Source: an uncultured Clostridia bacterium (lineage in GTDB: Bacteria; Bacillota; Clostridia; UBA1212; SIG427). From it: a DNA stretch of 48,589 bases. The notes below the pieces were generated by a model that had not been told where the DNA came from, searched no databases, and worked only from the letters and a program-made list of their open reading frames with translations. This document shows, piece after piece, positions 6,708 to 15,750 of this stretch (position 1 is its first letter; each line of letters starts with the position of its first letter). The stretch is from the NCBI GenBank assembly GCA_945965275.1, contig CAMFNB010000007.1, positions 1 through 48,589 of the forward strand, written 5' to 3'. The position numbers and the translations under genes were made by a program.

Positions 6708-8636
6708 ATGACACGTAAGCAAAAGAAAATGCTCATACGAATAATCGTATCCGGAGCCCTTCTCGCAGGACTTCAGTTTTTGCCGAATGAGGCACTTTCG
6801 TTCCTGGATGACAAGCTGTTCCCCTATGCAGGCAGAATCGCCGGATTCGCGCTGTATTTCGTCGATTATCTGATTATAGGACACGATATTCTTCGAAAAG
6901 CCGCGAAAGGCATAGTAAACGGTCGTGTTTTCGACGAAAACTTCCTGATGGCCATTGCAACAATAGGTGCCATGGCCATTGCAATTTACGAAAACGGAGA
7001 CTATGTTGAGGCAATTGCGGTAATGCTTTTTTACCAGACGGGCGAATGGCTGCAGAGCTACGCAGTCGGTAAAAGCAGAAAGAACATTTCCGAGCTTATG
7101 GATATCAGACCGGATTATGCCAATGTTGAAAGAGACGGTGAAGTTGTTCAGGTTGATCCGGAGAAAATCGAAATCGGAACTGTCATTATTGTCCGTCCCG
7201 GAGAGAAGGTTCCGATTGACGGTATTGTGGTTGAAGGAAAATCATCTCTTAACACCAGTGCGCTTACAGGAGAAAGTCTTCCAAGAGAAACTTCAGAGGG
7301 CGATGAAGTCATCAGCGGCTGTATAAACATGACAGGCGTTCTGAAAATAAAAACAACAAAAGCATTTGGTGAGTCAACTGCATCCAAAATTCTTGAGCTT
7401 GTTGAAAACGCAAGCTCACGTAAATCAAAATCAGAAAATTTCATTTCGAAATTCGCAAGAATTTATACACCGGCGGTTTGCGGAAGTGCACTTGCGCTTG
7501 CAGTGATTCCTCCTATCGTGAATTTACTTATTCTCGGTAATGCAGCAGAATGGGGAACATGGATTTACAGAGCTCTCACATTTCTTGTAATCAGTTGCCC
7601 GTGTGCTCTTGTCATCAGCATACCGCTAAGCTTCTTTGCAGGAATCGGCGGGGCAAGCCGCGAGGGTATTCTGATAAAGGGTTCAAACTACCTTGAGGCA
7701 CTTTCCAAGACCGCTACGATGGTCTTCGACAAAACGGGAACGCTTACACAGGGTGTGTTTGAAGTGAGCGGAATTCATCACAACGAACTCGAAGATAAAA
7801 TGATAATCGAGTATGCTGCTCACGCCGAGAGCGCTTCATCGCATCCGATCAGCAAAAGCATTCAAAAGGCGTACGGAAAGCATATTGATCTTTCAAGAGT
7901 AAGTGACATTCAGGAAATAAGCGGCGAGGGAATAGTTGCAAAGGTTGACGGCAGGAATATTGCCGTGGGTAACGACAAACTGATGAAGCATCTCGGAATC
8001 ACTCACATAGACTGTCATCACACAGGCACGATAATTCACGTGGGCATCGACGGTGAATATGCGGGACACATCCTGATTTCGGATGTTATTAAACCGACAT
8101 CAAAGGAAGCAATAGCCGCTCTGAAAAAAGCAGGCGTTAAGAAAACGGTAATGCTTACCGGTGACTCATCAAGGGTTGCAACTGCTGTTGCGGAAGAACT
8201 GGAGCTTGATGAGTATTACAGTGAACTTTTACCGGGTGACAAGGTAAAGAAAACTGAGGAACTTTTGGCTCGGAATGAAAGCGAAAATTCAAAGCTTGCA
8301 TTTGTCGGAGACGGTATAAACGATGCTCCGGTTTTATCAAGAGCAGACATAGGAATTGCGATGGGTGCAATGGGATCGGATGCGGCAATAGAGGCTGCAG
8401 ACATTGTGCTGACGGATGACGATCCGCTTAAGGCCGCAAAGGCAATTCGCATTTCGAAAAAGTGCATGAGAATAGTAAGGCAGAACATTGCTTTTGCTTT
8501 GGGTGTAAAAGCGATTTGTCTGGTGCTGGGAGCACTGGGAATAACGGGAATGTATATTGCAATATTCGCGGACGTGGGAGTAATGCTGATTGCTGTTCTG
8601 AATGCAATGAGATGTATGCTTGTAAAAAGGCTGTAA
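6708..8636 (+). CDS. P1B-type heavy-metal exporting ATPase (CadA/ZntA-like)
   Basis: A 642-residue metal pump. Motifs in order: actuator loop TGES, transmembrane metal site SCPCALVIS, phosphorylation site DKTGT, the HP dipeptide (SASSHPIS), and hinge GDGINDAPV. The CPC motif plus an Asp-Gly pair in the last helices (FADVGVMLIAVLNAMR) fit the P1B-2 group that exports Zn, Cd or Pb. It starts straight at the first transmembrane helix, without the usual N-terminal HMA domain, which the upstream gene encodes separately. Its stop codon lies inside a terminator hairpin. Confidence 0.93.
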   Translation: MTRKQKKMLIRIIVSGALLAGLQFLPNEALSFLDDKLFPYAGRIAGFALYFVDYLIIGHDILRKAAKGIVNGRVFDENFLMAIATIGAMAIAIYENGDYVEAIAVMLFYQTGEWLQSYAVGKSRKNISELMDIRPDYANVERDGEVVQVDPEKIEIGTVIIVRPGEKVPIDGIVVEGKSSLNTSALTGESLPRETSEGDEVISGCINMTGVLKIKTTKAFGESTASKILELVENASSRKSKSENFISKFARIYTPAVCGSALALAVIPPIVNLLILGNAAEWGTWIYRALTFLVISCPCALVISIPLSFFAGIGGASREGILIKGSNYLEALSKTATMVFDKTGTLTQGVFEVSGIHHNELEDKMIIEYAAHAESASSHPISKSIQKAYGKHIDLSRVSDIQEISGEGIVAKVDGRNIAVGNDKLMKHLGITHIDCHHTGTIIHVGIDGEYAGHILISDVIKPTSKEAIAALKKAGVKKTVMLTGDSSRVATAVAEELELDEYYSELLPGDKVKKTEELLARNESENSKLAFVGDGINDAPVLSRADIGIAMGAMGSDAAIEAADIVLTDDDPLKAAKAIRISKKCMRIVRQNIAFALGVKAICLVLGALGITGMYIAIFADVGVMLIAVLNAMRCMLVKRL

Positions 8637-8655
8637 TTTCTTACAGCCTTTTTTC
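8624..8655. terminator. Bidirectional intrinsic terminator
   Basis: AAGGCTGTAA, loop TTTC, TTACAGCCTT followed by T on the plus strand, and flanked by A on the left so that it also works on the minus strand. It serves the P1B ATPase operon and possibly the convergent glycyl-radical activase operon. Confidence 0.85.
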
Positions 8656-8711
8656 TTACGGGACTCTGCTGCTGTCAACATAGGACACAGCGATTTTATG
8701 AAATTTTCTGA

Positions 8712-9590
8712 TTATAATACCGTTATTCCCTTGTTTTGCAAATATTTCTTTGCTTCGTCAATCTGCCCTTTAGACGGGATCCATTTATCGCTTCCTAAAT
8801 AAATTTCCCCTAATGCAACAGTTTTTGCTCCTCCGTACGAATGATAAGGAATAAACTCAACGCCCTCGCAATATTTTAATCGACTGACAATGCCCGCAAC
8901 GTTTTTATAGTGCTGTTCTTTGGAGTTTAAACCGTTTATCAAAATACAACGGATTCGCGTTTTTGCTCCCAGGGAATCTGCCAAGATCAAGTTGTTAATT
9001 ATTCTCTCATTTGAAACTCCCGTATAGTCTTTGTGCCTTTGGGAATCCGTATCCTTAATGTCCCACAAAAACAAATCGGTTGCCGGCACAGCGCGACTCA
9101 GAATATCAGAGGAAAAATATCCACACGTTTCAACAGCAGTGTGTATACCTTTTTTCTTACACTGCTCCAGAAGCAAAAAGGCTTCCTCTGACTGCATGAA
9201 GGGTTCGCCGCCGGACAATGTGACTCCGCCGTTTTTACCGTAAAAAGCGCGATCTTTCTCTATGATTTTCAAAAGTTCCTGTATGGTGTAATCTTTTCCG
9301 ATGATTTCCAATGCGCCCGTAGGACATTCCGTTACACATTTCCCACAGCCTATACACAAATCACGCTGAATTGTGTGATAATCGGAGAATTCGTGTGCAT
9401 TTTGATTACAAACACCACATGCACCGCACCCGATACACTTGGTTTCATAATATAAAAGTTCTCTTTTATTGCTTTGCGTTTCGGGATTATGACACCATGC
9501 ACAGCGAAGAGGACACCCCTTTAAAAATACCGTTGTTCTGATACCTGGTCCGTCGCGCATGCAGAAGCGTTGAATATCTGCCACTCTCAT
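8712..9590 (-). CDS. Glycyl-radical enzyme activating enzyme (radical SAM)
   Basis: A 292-residue PflA-type activase that installs the glycyl radical on its partner. The radical SAM cluster motif is GCPLRCAWCHNPE (CxxxCxxC). Two further 4Fe-4S motifs follow (CIGCGACGVCNQN and CIGCGKCVTECP), the ferredoxin-like insert of non-PFL activases such as those for glycerol or choline lyases. The SAM-binding TLSGGEPFMQ is present. Its ATG overlaps the stop of the glycyl-radical enzyme by one base (TAATG), so the two are coupled. One CGGTAAAA octamer lies inside, at 9233. Confidence 0.93.
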   Translation of the reverse strand: MRVADIQRFCMRDGPGIRTTVFLKGCPLRCAWCHNPETQSNKRELLYYETKCIGCGACGVCNQNAHEFSDYHTIQRDLCIGCGKCVTECPTGALEIIGKDYTIQELLKIIEKDRAFYGKNGGVTLSGGEPFMQSEEAFLLLEQCKKKGIHTAVETCGYFSSDILSRAVPATDLFLWDIKDTDSQRHKDYTGVSNERIINNLILADSLGAKTRIRCILINGLNSKEQHYKNVAGIVSRLKYCEGVEFIPYHSYGGAKTVALGEIYLGSDKWIPSKGQIDEAKKYLQNKGITVL

Positions 9591-11725
9591 TAAAATTCAT
9601 TTCCTGTCTGGGCGATGATCATATCCTGCCATTCTTTATTAAGGGTAACAAAACGGGCATTCCAACCGGAAACACGTACCGACAGGTTTTGATAATTTTC
9701 AGGATGCAGCTGTGCTTCCTTCAGCAGTTCAGCATCTGCAATATCAAGCTGCATAAAATGTCCGCCGAGCGCAACAAAGCCTGTAATGAGAGATATAATA
9801 GCCTCTATACCATTTTCACCGTTTACAGCTGATGGTAAGAGTTTAATGTCAAGCGCCGCTCCTGAAACCGTTCGTTTCAAATCAGCTTTACAGTATGACT
9901 TGATAATAGCGGTTGCTCCCTCCTTATCCGTACCCGGCGTAGGGGAGAAATTACCCGACAATATATCGTGTGCTTTTTTTCCATAAGGCGTAGCCATACG
10001 ATGAGGCGACCATTCTAACTGTCTGCCAAAAGTGCTGATACCGGCAGGCGTATTGTAGGCACTGTAACTGCTTGCATTATCACAGATATCGGAAAAATCG
10101 TTGATAATATTTTTTGCGATCATATCAACTTCATCATTGTCATTTCCAAAGTAAGCATATTTATTAAGCGCATACTGTCTTAACTGCTCGTAACCTTCCC
10201 AATTGTTTTTCAGTATATTCATCAATTCGGAAAAAGACACCTTTTGCTCATCAAAAACCAATTTTTTTATAGCATATAGGCTGTTTGCCGTATCAGGCAA
10301 TCCGCCAATATGCGGTGAAAAAATATTATATATCGGACCGCCCTCTAAATATGAAGCTCCTTTTTCAATACACCCCTGTTCGAAAAGGGATACGACTGTA
10401 CACGGAATATTCGGCTTCCAGTTCCAATCCCTTGTAGGTACACCTGTACAAATAAAGCTGTTGGTATTCCGTGTGGTAATCAGGTTTTCCACCGTACTTT
10501 TCAAATCACGTATAAATTTGTCATATAATGCTTTGAAATCCGTAAAGGATATGTCGTTATTGTAGTTTGCAAGTGTCTCACCTTGCAAAATTTGCAGACT
10601 GTCAAACGGAATATACATGAAAAATGTTTTTCCGGGTATCTGCACTTCCCAACAGCCATCATTAGCAAATTTTCTGGCATCTTTCAGCCCGTAACCGTAC
10701 TCAACAAGTGATTCAATAATTAAATCCTCATTGTATACAGCAATAACACCGCCGCCTAAGCGGATAACTTCAGCCACACGCTTTAAAAGTTTATTATCCG
10801 TGTTTTTGTTTATCCTTACGGTTGTCGGAAAGTCGCTGATGCCGAGTTCTTCCAATATATCTAACACAAGATATGTAACCTGGTTGGTAGTATCTTTACC
10901 GTCTTCGTCAATGCCGCCAAGCACAATGTTCTGATAGTGCTGTGCATCGCCGCTGCCGCACTCTTCACCGCGTATCCATTCACATCCCTTAATAAAAAAA
11001 TGTGCTAATATTTCCCGTGCCTCATCAAGAGTTAATGTACCATCAGCAAGGTCTTTCTCCAGATAATCACCCAATAACCAGTCTATTCTTCCTATTCCCG
11101 GCCAGTTTCCGCAAAGACGTACAAACGCAAAAGTGAACCAAATGCTTTGAACCGCTTCATAAAAGTTTTTTGCAGGTTCAAACGGCACATTTTTAAGGTT
11201 TTCATAATTAGCTTTATACTGTGATTTATTCTCTAACTGCTGCAAATATCGATTATGCCAAGTCCTGATACAGCCAATGCAGTGAAGACAGCTTTGAATA
11301 AACATTTCCTTTTCGGTGCCCTTATATTTTTTCAATGCTTCCTCGGCTTGTTTTTGAATAAAATTAACACCCTTTTTCAAAACAGTTTCAAAATCTATTG
11401 TTAAATGACTTATCGAGGAGTATAAGGTGTCACCGTTAAATGTAGCGGGAATAGTATGCCTGATTGCTATTCCTAAGGTTGCGGCGCCGCTGATTTTTTC
11501 ACCCTCGCAAATTCTAATCGGTGCAGTACTTGATATTTTCGCTATCATTGCATCGTACTTTTGAAGCGGAGTCAGGGATTCGAAGTTATCGTAATCATCC
11601 ATAGAAACCGCAGGTGTGTTCCAGGTATCTTTTCCGTATTTATGATTGAGCGATTCAAAAGCAAATTTTCTTGTTTCCTCACTCAATCTTATTGGTCTTG
11701 TCCCATTAACTGCAAAAAACTTCAT
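9590..11725 (-). CDS. Glycyl-radical enzyme of unknown substrate (PFL-like)
   Basis: A 711-residue member of the glycyl-radical superfamily. The glycyl loop RVSGWNARF sits near the C-terminus (Gly about 687) and the thiyl cysteine in NDGCWEVQ (Cys about 357). The Cys-x-Glu arrangement matches the eliminase/decarboxylase branches, which usually read CVE or CIE, rather than pyruvate formate-lyase (CC); here the middle residue is Trp. QNIVLGG is a shared superfamily motif. At 711 residues it is shorter than most characterised members (roughly 760-850). A GAGGTGATT site precedes the start. No microcompartment, transporter or downstream enzyme is adjacent, so the substrate cannot be inferred from context. 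Confidence 0.9.
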   Translation of the reverse strand: MKFFAVNGTRPIRLSEETRKFAFESLNHKYGKDTWNTPAVSMDDYDNFESLTPLQKYDAMIAKISSTAPIRICEGEKISGAATLGIAIRHTIPATFNGDTLYSSISHLTIDFETVLKKGVNFIQKQAEEALKKYKGTEKEMFIQSCLHCIGCIRTWHNRYLQQLENKSQYKANYENLKNVPFEPAKNFYEAVQSIWFTFAFVRLCGNWPGIGRIDWLLGDYLEKDLADGTLTLDEAREILAHFFIKGCEWIRGEECGSGDAQHYQNIVLGGIDEDGKDTTNQVTYLVLDILEELGISDFPTTVRINKNTDNKLLKRVAEVIRLGGGVIAVYNEDLIIESLVEYGYGLKDARKFANDGCWEVQIPGKTFFMYIPFDSLQILQGETLANYNNDISFTDFKALYDKFIRDLKSTVENLITTRNTNSFICTGVPTRDWNWKPNIPCTVVSLFEQGCIEKGASYLEGGPIYNIFSPHIGGLPDTANSLYAIKKLVFDEQKVSFSELMNILKNNWEGYEQLRQYALNKYAYFGNDNDEVDMIAKNIINDFSDICDNASSYSAYNTPAGISTFGRQLEWSPHRMATPYGKKAHDILSGNFSPTPGTDKEGATAIIKSYCKADLKRTVSGAALDIKLLPSAVNGENGIEAIISLITGFVALGGHFMQLDIADAELLKEAQLHPENYQNLSVRVSGWNARFVTLNKEWQDMIIAQTGNEF

Positions 11726-11742
11726 AAACCAATCACCTCAAT

Positions 11743-11810
11743 GATATTATAGTAAAATAAAACTATTGAAAACATAGATAATTCTACTGTTTTTTAGTAT
11801 AATACTATTG
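11743..11810. promoter_or_regulatory. Divergent control region of the glycyl-radical operon and AraC gene
   Basis: Two related sites about 45 bp apart: TAGTAAAATAAAACTATTG (11750-11768) and TAGTATAATACTATTG (11795-11810). Each has TAGT/ACTA inverted ends and finishes ACTATTG. A TATAAT-like -10 faces each direction (plus: 11798-11803), but the minus promoter lacks a good -35, as expected for activator dependence. They are candidate AraC-regulator sites. Confidence 0.45.
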
Positions 11811-11820
11811 GTGAAGAAAA

Positions 11821-12615
11821 ATGAAGTTTAAAAAAATCGAATTAGACTATGTCGAAAAAAATGGATTCAGTTCCGTTTCGTTTGACGGCATCTGCCACAT
11901 AAAGACGTTACCATATCTGTCCGTTGTGCAGGCGGTCGAAGGAAATTACGATATTCAGCTTGGCAAAGGTGAAATGTATAATACCGGAACCGGCGGTTTT
12001 TTCGTTGCGCCCTCTGATGTACAGCAAACCATCACACACAATGCCGATAAAACGAGTGAAAACATAGTTTGTCGTTGGGTGTTTCTGAAAATTAAGATCA
12101 ATGATTTATATGACTTAGACGATTTATATGATTTTCCTGTCATTATTCCTGAAACTCACAAATATGAAATGAATTTAGTGTTTGACCGATTATTTGCTTC
12201 CCATAATTTATTCGAGGAATATGTATGCTATTATGAAATTATAAGGATACTTTCCCTAATTTCAAAAAAGAAAGAGCATAAACTTTCGATGCATTCAGAC
12301 AATGCAATTACTTATATCAGAGATAATTTCAGAAACAGAATTACCGTGAAGAATATTGCAGAAGGCGTCAATTTATCCGAATCACATTTGTTTTCAGTTT
12401 TCAAAAAAGAAACAGGCGTTTCCCCGATCACCTATTTAAACAATTATCGTTTATCTGTTGCGGCGGATGAACTAATCAAGACCAATAAAACAATTATCGA
12501 AATTGCGGACATGGTTGGGATCAATGATTCTGTATATTTCAACAAGCTCTTTCGTAAAAGCTATCAGATGTCGCCGAGCAAATATCGCGAAGTATATAAG
12601 AACGGCAGAGAGTAA
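11821..12615 (+). CDS. AraC-family transcriptional regulator of the glycyl-radical operon
   Basis: A 264-residue protein with an N-terminal cupin-like sensing region (about 1-140) and a C-terminal AraC double helix-turn-helix (about 160-262: ITVKNIAEGVNLSESHLFSVFKK and TIIEIADMVGINDSVYFNKLFRK, ending SPSKYRE). It is divergent from the glycyl-radical enzyme and is the only regulator in this section, so it probably activates that operon when the substrate is present. GGTGAAG lies a few bases before the ATG; the leader is short. Confidence 0.88.
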   Translation: MKFKKIELDYVEKNGFSSVSFDGICHIKTLPYLSVVQAVEGNYDIQLGKGEMYNTGTGGFFVAPSDVQQTITHNADKTSENIVCRWVFLKIKINDLYDLDDLYDFPVIIPETHKYEMNLVFDRLFASHNLFEEYVCYYEIIRILSLISKKKEHKLSMHSDNAITYIRDNFRNRITVKNIAEGVNLSESHLFSVFKKETGVSPITYLNNYRLSVAADELIKTNKTIIEIADMVGINDSVYFNKLFRKSYQMSPSKYREVYKNGRE

Positions 12616-12632
12616 AACAAGTTCTCTGCCGT
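12600..12632 (+). terminator. Intrinsic terminator after the AraC gene
   Basis: ACGGCAGAGA and TCTCTGCCGT pair around a loop that contains the stop codon, followed by TTTTCATTT. Confidence 0.8.
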
Positions 12633-12656
12633 TTTCATTTAATTCATCAAATGTCG

Positions 12657-13835
12657 TTATTTAAAAAACTCTGTTGTGTTGATTTTCTGATAACCGCCGA
12701 AGCTTGCTTTGCATCCGAAAATGTCACTTGCAAGTTCCGTACCTAAGAAGGCTTTTGTTATCTCATTTGTTTTTGCAGTCATGTCAATGTCGGTAAAATG
12801 ATCAGGATAAACCGTCTTTGCGATGTACCATGCATTTGCAAGTGCAATTTCATAGTTTGTGTAGTATGCGTTGTACGGCATCTCAAGATATACTTCGCCG
12901 TTTTCCCAGGCCTTGTTTCCGTCAAACATTTTGCTGTCTTCTGCGTAAAGAGGCTTGATGTTTTTTACCGCTGCTCCGTCAATGAACATTATGTCGGTTT
13001 CAGGACCCAGCGCAACGAATTTTTCTTCTTCGATTTCACCGACGCCCTTCATTCCCAAACCGGAAACAACGTTTTTAATGTTTGCAACTTTAAAAGTCGA
13101 ATATGTTTCTGATGTCATGAGATGGTTTGTTGTTCCCCAGTTGCCGAGACCGCAGATATACACGGACGGCTTGTCATCATCTGCAATGTCTTTTGTCCTG
13201 TTGCTGATGTCAGCTGTTTCTTTTTCGATGAATGAGATGAGTTCATCAGCTCTTTCTGTCTTATCAAAAATCTGTCCCAGAAGTTTAAGACTGTCTGAAA
13301 ATTCTTCGGCAAAAACTCCGGCAGGACCTGACTTAAGTGTGATTACCGGAACACCAAGCTGCTTTTGAAGTGCATCTTCTTTCTCAACGTCTTGATATTC
13401 TGAAATGACAATGTCGGGTTCACAGGTCAAAATCTTTTCTGCTTCTGCAGCCTGTGCATTAGGTCCGCCCACACCACAGGAGGGAAGAGTGTTGAATGTT
13501 TCACCAAAGGCAAGCACATAAGGTCTTGCGGCGGCGTCAAACATTTTCGGCCTTTCTTCAAGTGTTGTGTTTTCGATGTCTTCAACTCCCGCAAGAAGAG
13601 CGACATCGCCGACATAGCAATACATACGAAGTGCGCCTGCTCCGATGCAGACTACTTTTTTGTACCTGCCGGGCGTGACTGTAACTTCACGGCCTATCAT
13701 ATCAGTTACAACAATTTCACTGCCCGGCGCATCAGTCGGCTGTACAACCGGATCAGTCTCAGGCACTCCGCAGGCTGCAAAGGATAGTGCCATGCAAAGC
13801 ACAAGCATAAAGGATAATAAGTTTTTTAATTTCAT
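12657..13835 (-). CDS. ABC transporter substrate-binding lipoprotein (Fe/siderophore/corrinoid type)
   Basis: A 392-residue protein with a lipoprotein signal peptide (MKLKNLLSFMLVLCMALSFAACG, lipobox cysteine at 22) and a periplasmic-binding-protein fold of the BtuF/FepB/FhuD class: VTDMIGREVTV near the N-terminus, KVVCIGAGALRM, and PDIVISEYQD. It would capture a metal chelate outside the cell for the permease and ATPase encoded upstream. Its ATG overlaps the ATPase stop by 4 bp. The ligand (siderophore, haem or cobalamin) cannot be decided from the sequence. Confidence 0.88.
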   Translation of the reverse strand: MKLKNLLSFMLVLCMALSFAACGVPETDPVVQPTDAPGSEIVVTDMIGREVTVTPGRYKKVVCIGAGALRMYCYVGDVALLAGVEDIENTTLEERPKMFDAAARPYVLAFGETFNTLPSCGVGGPNAQAAEAEKILTCEPDIVISEYQDVEKEDALQKQLGVPVITLKSGPAGVFAEEFSDSLKLLGQIFDKTERADELISFIEKETADISNRTKDIADDDKPSVYICGLGNWGTTNHLMTSETYSTFKVANIKNVVSGLGMKGVGEIEEEKFVALGPETDIMFIDGAAVKNIKPLYAEDSKMFDGNKAWENGEVYLEMPYNAYYTNYEIALANAWYIAKTVYPDHFTDIDMTAKTNEITKAFLGTELASDIFGCKASFGGYQKINTTEFFK

Positions 13836-14572
13836 AATATGTTTCTCCCTGTTATGTTTATTCTCACACCGAAAACATCTTCAATTACATCCTCGGTAAA
13901 AATATCTTTTCCTCCGGCATGTGCAACCACGCCGTTTTTCATAAAGAAGAATCTGTCGCCAAGCTCTTTTGCTTCGTAAATATTGTGAAGAGAGCAGAGG
14001 ATTGTTATTCCTCTTTCCTTCGCGAGTTTTTTCATTTCGCAAATCAAAAGCATTTCGTTTGCGAGGTCCAGATTTCCCGTGGGTTCATCAAATACAATCA
14101 AAGAAGGGTTGCCGACGATGGCCCTTGCAATTGCGACCTTTTGTTTTTCTCCTCCGGACAGTCTGTCTGCCGAGCGCTCTGCAAAATCGGCAAGGCCCAT
14201 TTCTTCAAGTATTTCGTTTACGACTTCTCTGTCAGCTTCTCCTGCCGAAAGTCCGAAATGTGCAAGTCTTCCGGTAAGCACGGTGTCAAATACAGACAAA
14301 TCTCCGAAAGTGACTGACTGGGGAACGTACGCCACCTGCTTTGCTCTTTCGCGGGGTGATATTGCAGCTAAATTGCAGCTGTTTAAAACTATACTGCCGG
14401 AAGAGGGCCTCTCAAGACCGGTGAGAATTTTGAAAAGTGTTGACTTTCCGGCACCGTTTTTACCGAGAAGAACGCCAATCTCTCCGTCTCCCAAGGTAAG
14501 CTTCAAACCGTCCAAAACAATCGGCAAGCGCCTGCCGTATCTGAAAGTCAAATTATTAATTTCAAGCATCAC
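13832..14572 (-). CDS. ABC transporter ATP-binding protein (FepC/BtuD type)
   Basis: A 246-residue ATPase with Walker A GKNGAGKST, Q-loop YVPQS, signature LSGGEKQKVAIARA, Walker B SLIVFDEPTGNLD and switch His in CSLHNIYEA. It energises the FecCD-type permease encoded just upstream, whose gene it overlaps by 11 bp. The signature carries GEKQ rather than the GEQQ or GERQ common in FepC proteins. Confidence 0.93.
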   Translation of the reverse strand: MMLEINNLTFRYGRRLPIVLDGLKLTLGDGEIGVLLGKNGAGKSTLFKILTGLERPSSGSIVLNSCNLAAISPRERAKQVAYVPQSVTFGDLSVFDTVLTGRLAHFGLSAGEADREVVNEILEEMGLADFAERSADRLSGGEKQKVAIARAIVGNPSLIVFDEPTGNLDLANEMLLICEMKKLAKERGITILCSLHNIYEAKELGDRFFFMKNGVVAHAGGKDIFTEDVIEDVFGVRINITGRNIL

Positions 14573-15602
14573 GATGCCTCCATCCTCCGAGTATTACTGC
14601 GATGAAGAAGGGTGCACCGAGCAGTGATGTCACTGCGCCGACAGGGAGCGCGGAACCGCTTCCTATGCTTCTTGAAAGTGTATCGGCTGCAAGCAAAAGC
14701 AGACTGCCTGTGAGTGCAGAAGCGGGGATTGAGATACGATGATCCTGCCCCAAAAGCTTTTTCGCAATATGCGGACAAATTATTCCGACGAATCCGATTA
14801 TTCCTAAGTATGAAACGCATACTGCGGTAATGAGGGATGCGAGCAGCAATGATAAAAATCTTAATCTTTCAACATTAACGCCGAGGCTTGCAGCTGTTGA
14901 TGAGCCTGAAAGCAAGGCGTTGTATTTCCATGACATGAGAATAAAGAAGAGGAGTGATGCAAGAACGACAAGCAACATTATGATGTCTGTCTCATAGGTG
15001 GCACGTCCCAAATCTCCGAAGCTCCAGATTACTGCTGCAGACAGTCCCACGTCTGTTGCATAGAACTGAAGTATTGTTGTTGCTGCTGTCCAAACGGAAC
15101 CCATTGCAATTCCCGCAAGTACAACTACACTCGGTGAAAACGAACGAAGTCTGCAGAGTCCTAAAATCAAAAGGACGGAGCCAACGGAAAATATGAAAGC
15201 CAAAAGGCTTGTTGCATACGGATTTGTTCCCGTGGAATAGAATGAGATATTTTTACCGGCAGTGAGAAATCCTCCTGCCAATGCAATTATTGAAAGGTTT
15301 GCGCCGAACACGGCTGCGTTTGAAACACCCAGTGTAGAGGGCGAGGCCATTCTGTTGCCAAGAGTTGTCTGCATTATGAGACCGGAAACGGAAAGCCCGG
15401 CACCGGCAATAAGGGCAGCAAGGATACGGGGAATTCTTATGCTGTAAATAATTCTTACGGCAGATGCAGAGCCTTTTCTGAACAGAGCATCGAAGCATTC
15501 TCCGGGAGTCATGTGTGAGGAGCCCACGAAAAGACAGAACAGTGCCATTGCAAACACTGTCGCAGCCAAAAGAATCAGAATCAATGTATTCTTCTTTTTC
15601 AT
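14562..15602 (-). CDS. FecCD-family ABC permease
   Basis: A 346-residue polytopic membrane protein. Recognisable FecCD segments: RIPRILAALIAGAGLSVSGLIMQ, NRMASPSTLGVSNAAVFGA, and FVGIICPHIAKKLLGQDHR. It is the channel for an iron-chelate or cobalamin importer and probably acts as a homodimer, since only one permease gene is present. It is the first gene of the permease-ATPase-binding-protein operon, with an AGGAG site placed immediately after a leader terminator. Confidence 0.93.
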   Translation of the reverse strand: MKKKNTLILILLAATVFAMALFCLFVGSSHMTPGECFDALFRKGSASAVRIIYSIRIPRILAALIAGAGLSVSGLIMQTTLGNRMASPSTLGVSNAAVFGANLSIIALAGGFLTAGKNISFYSTGTNPYATSLLAFIFSVGSVLLILGLCRLRSFSPSVVVLAGIAMGSVWTAATTILQFYATDVGLSAAVIWSFGDLGRATYETDIIMLLVVLASLLFFILMSWKYNALLSGSSTAASLGVNVERLRFLSLLLASLITAVCVSYLGIIGFVGIICPHIAKKLLGQDHRISIPASALTGSLLLLAADTLSRSIGSGSALPVGAVTSLLGAPFFIAVILGGWRHRDA

Positions 15603-15612
15603 GTTTTCTCCT

Positions 15613-15658
15613 GTAAAAAAATACTGTCGTAATACGCCTTCTGGCGCATCACGACAGC
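15613..15658 (-). terminator. Leader terminator in front of the FecCD permease
   Basis: On the minus strand CTGTCGTGATGCGCC, loop AGAA, GGCGTATTACGACAG, then TATTTTTTT: a 15-bp arm with few mismatches. The permease ribosome binding site begins about 4 nt after the T-run, so read-through is needed unless an internal promoter exists. Confidence 0.85.
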
Positions 15659-15750
15659 TTCATTCTGTCAATGTGGAAATTCCTTTTTACCGAAAGTAAC
15701 AACCCGCTTCTGCGAATTCACACCGACTTCAGTCGGCGGCTTTTTACGGC
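15659..15750 (-). promoter_or_regulatory. Candidate riboswitch-like leader of the FecCD importer
   Basis: About 92 nt between the DUF3842 stop and the leader terminator, without a clear promoter. The minus strand has a CCGACT-GAAGTCGG hairpin followed by GGTGTGAATTCG and GCGGGTTGTTACT, which loosely recalls the GGUG-GAA-UC and GCGG...ACU core of cobalamin aptamers. The match is incomplete and I could not fold a convincing aptamer. The plus strand of the same hairpin also ends in CTTTTT and could act as a terminator. Confidence 0.3.
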
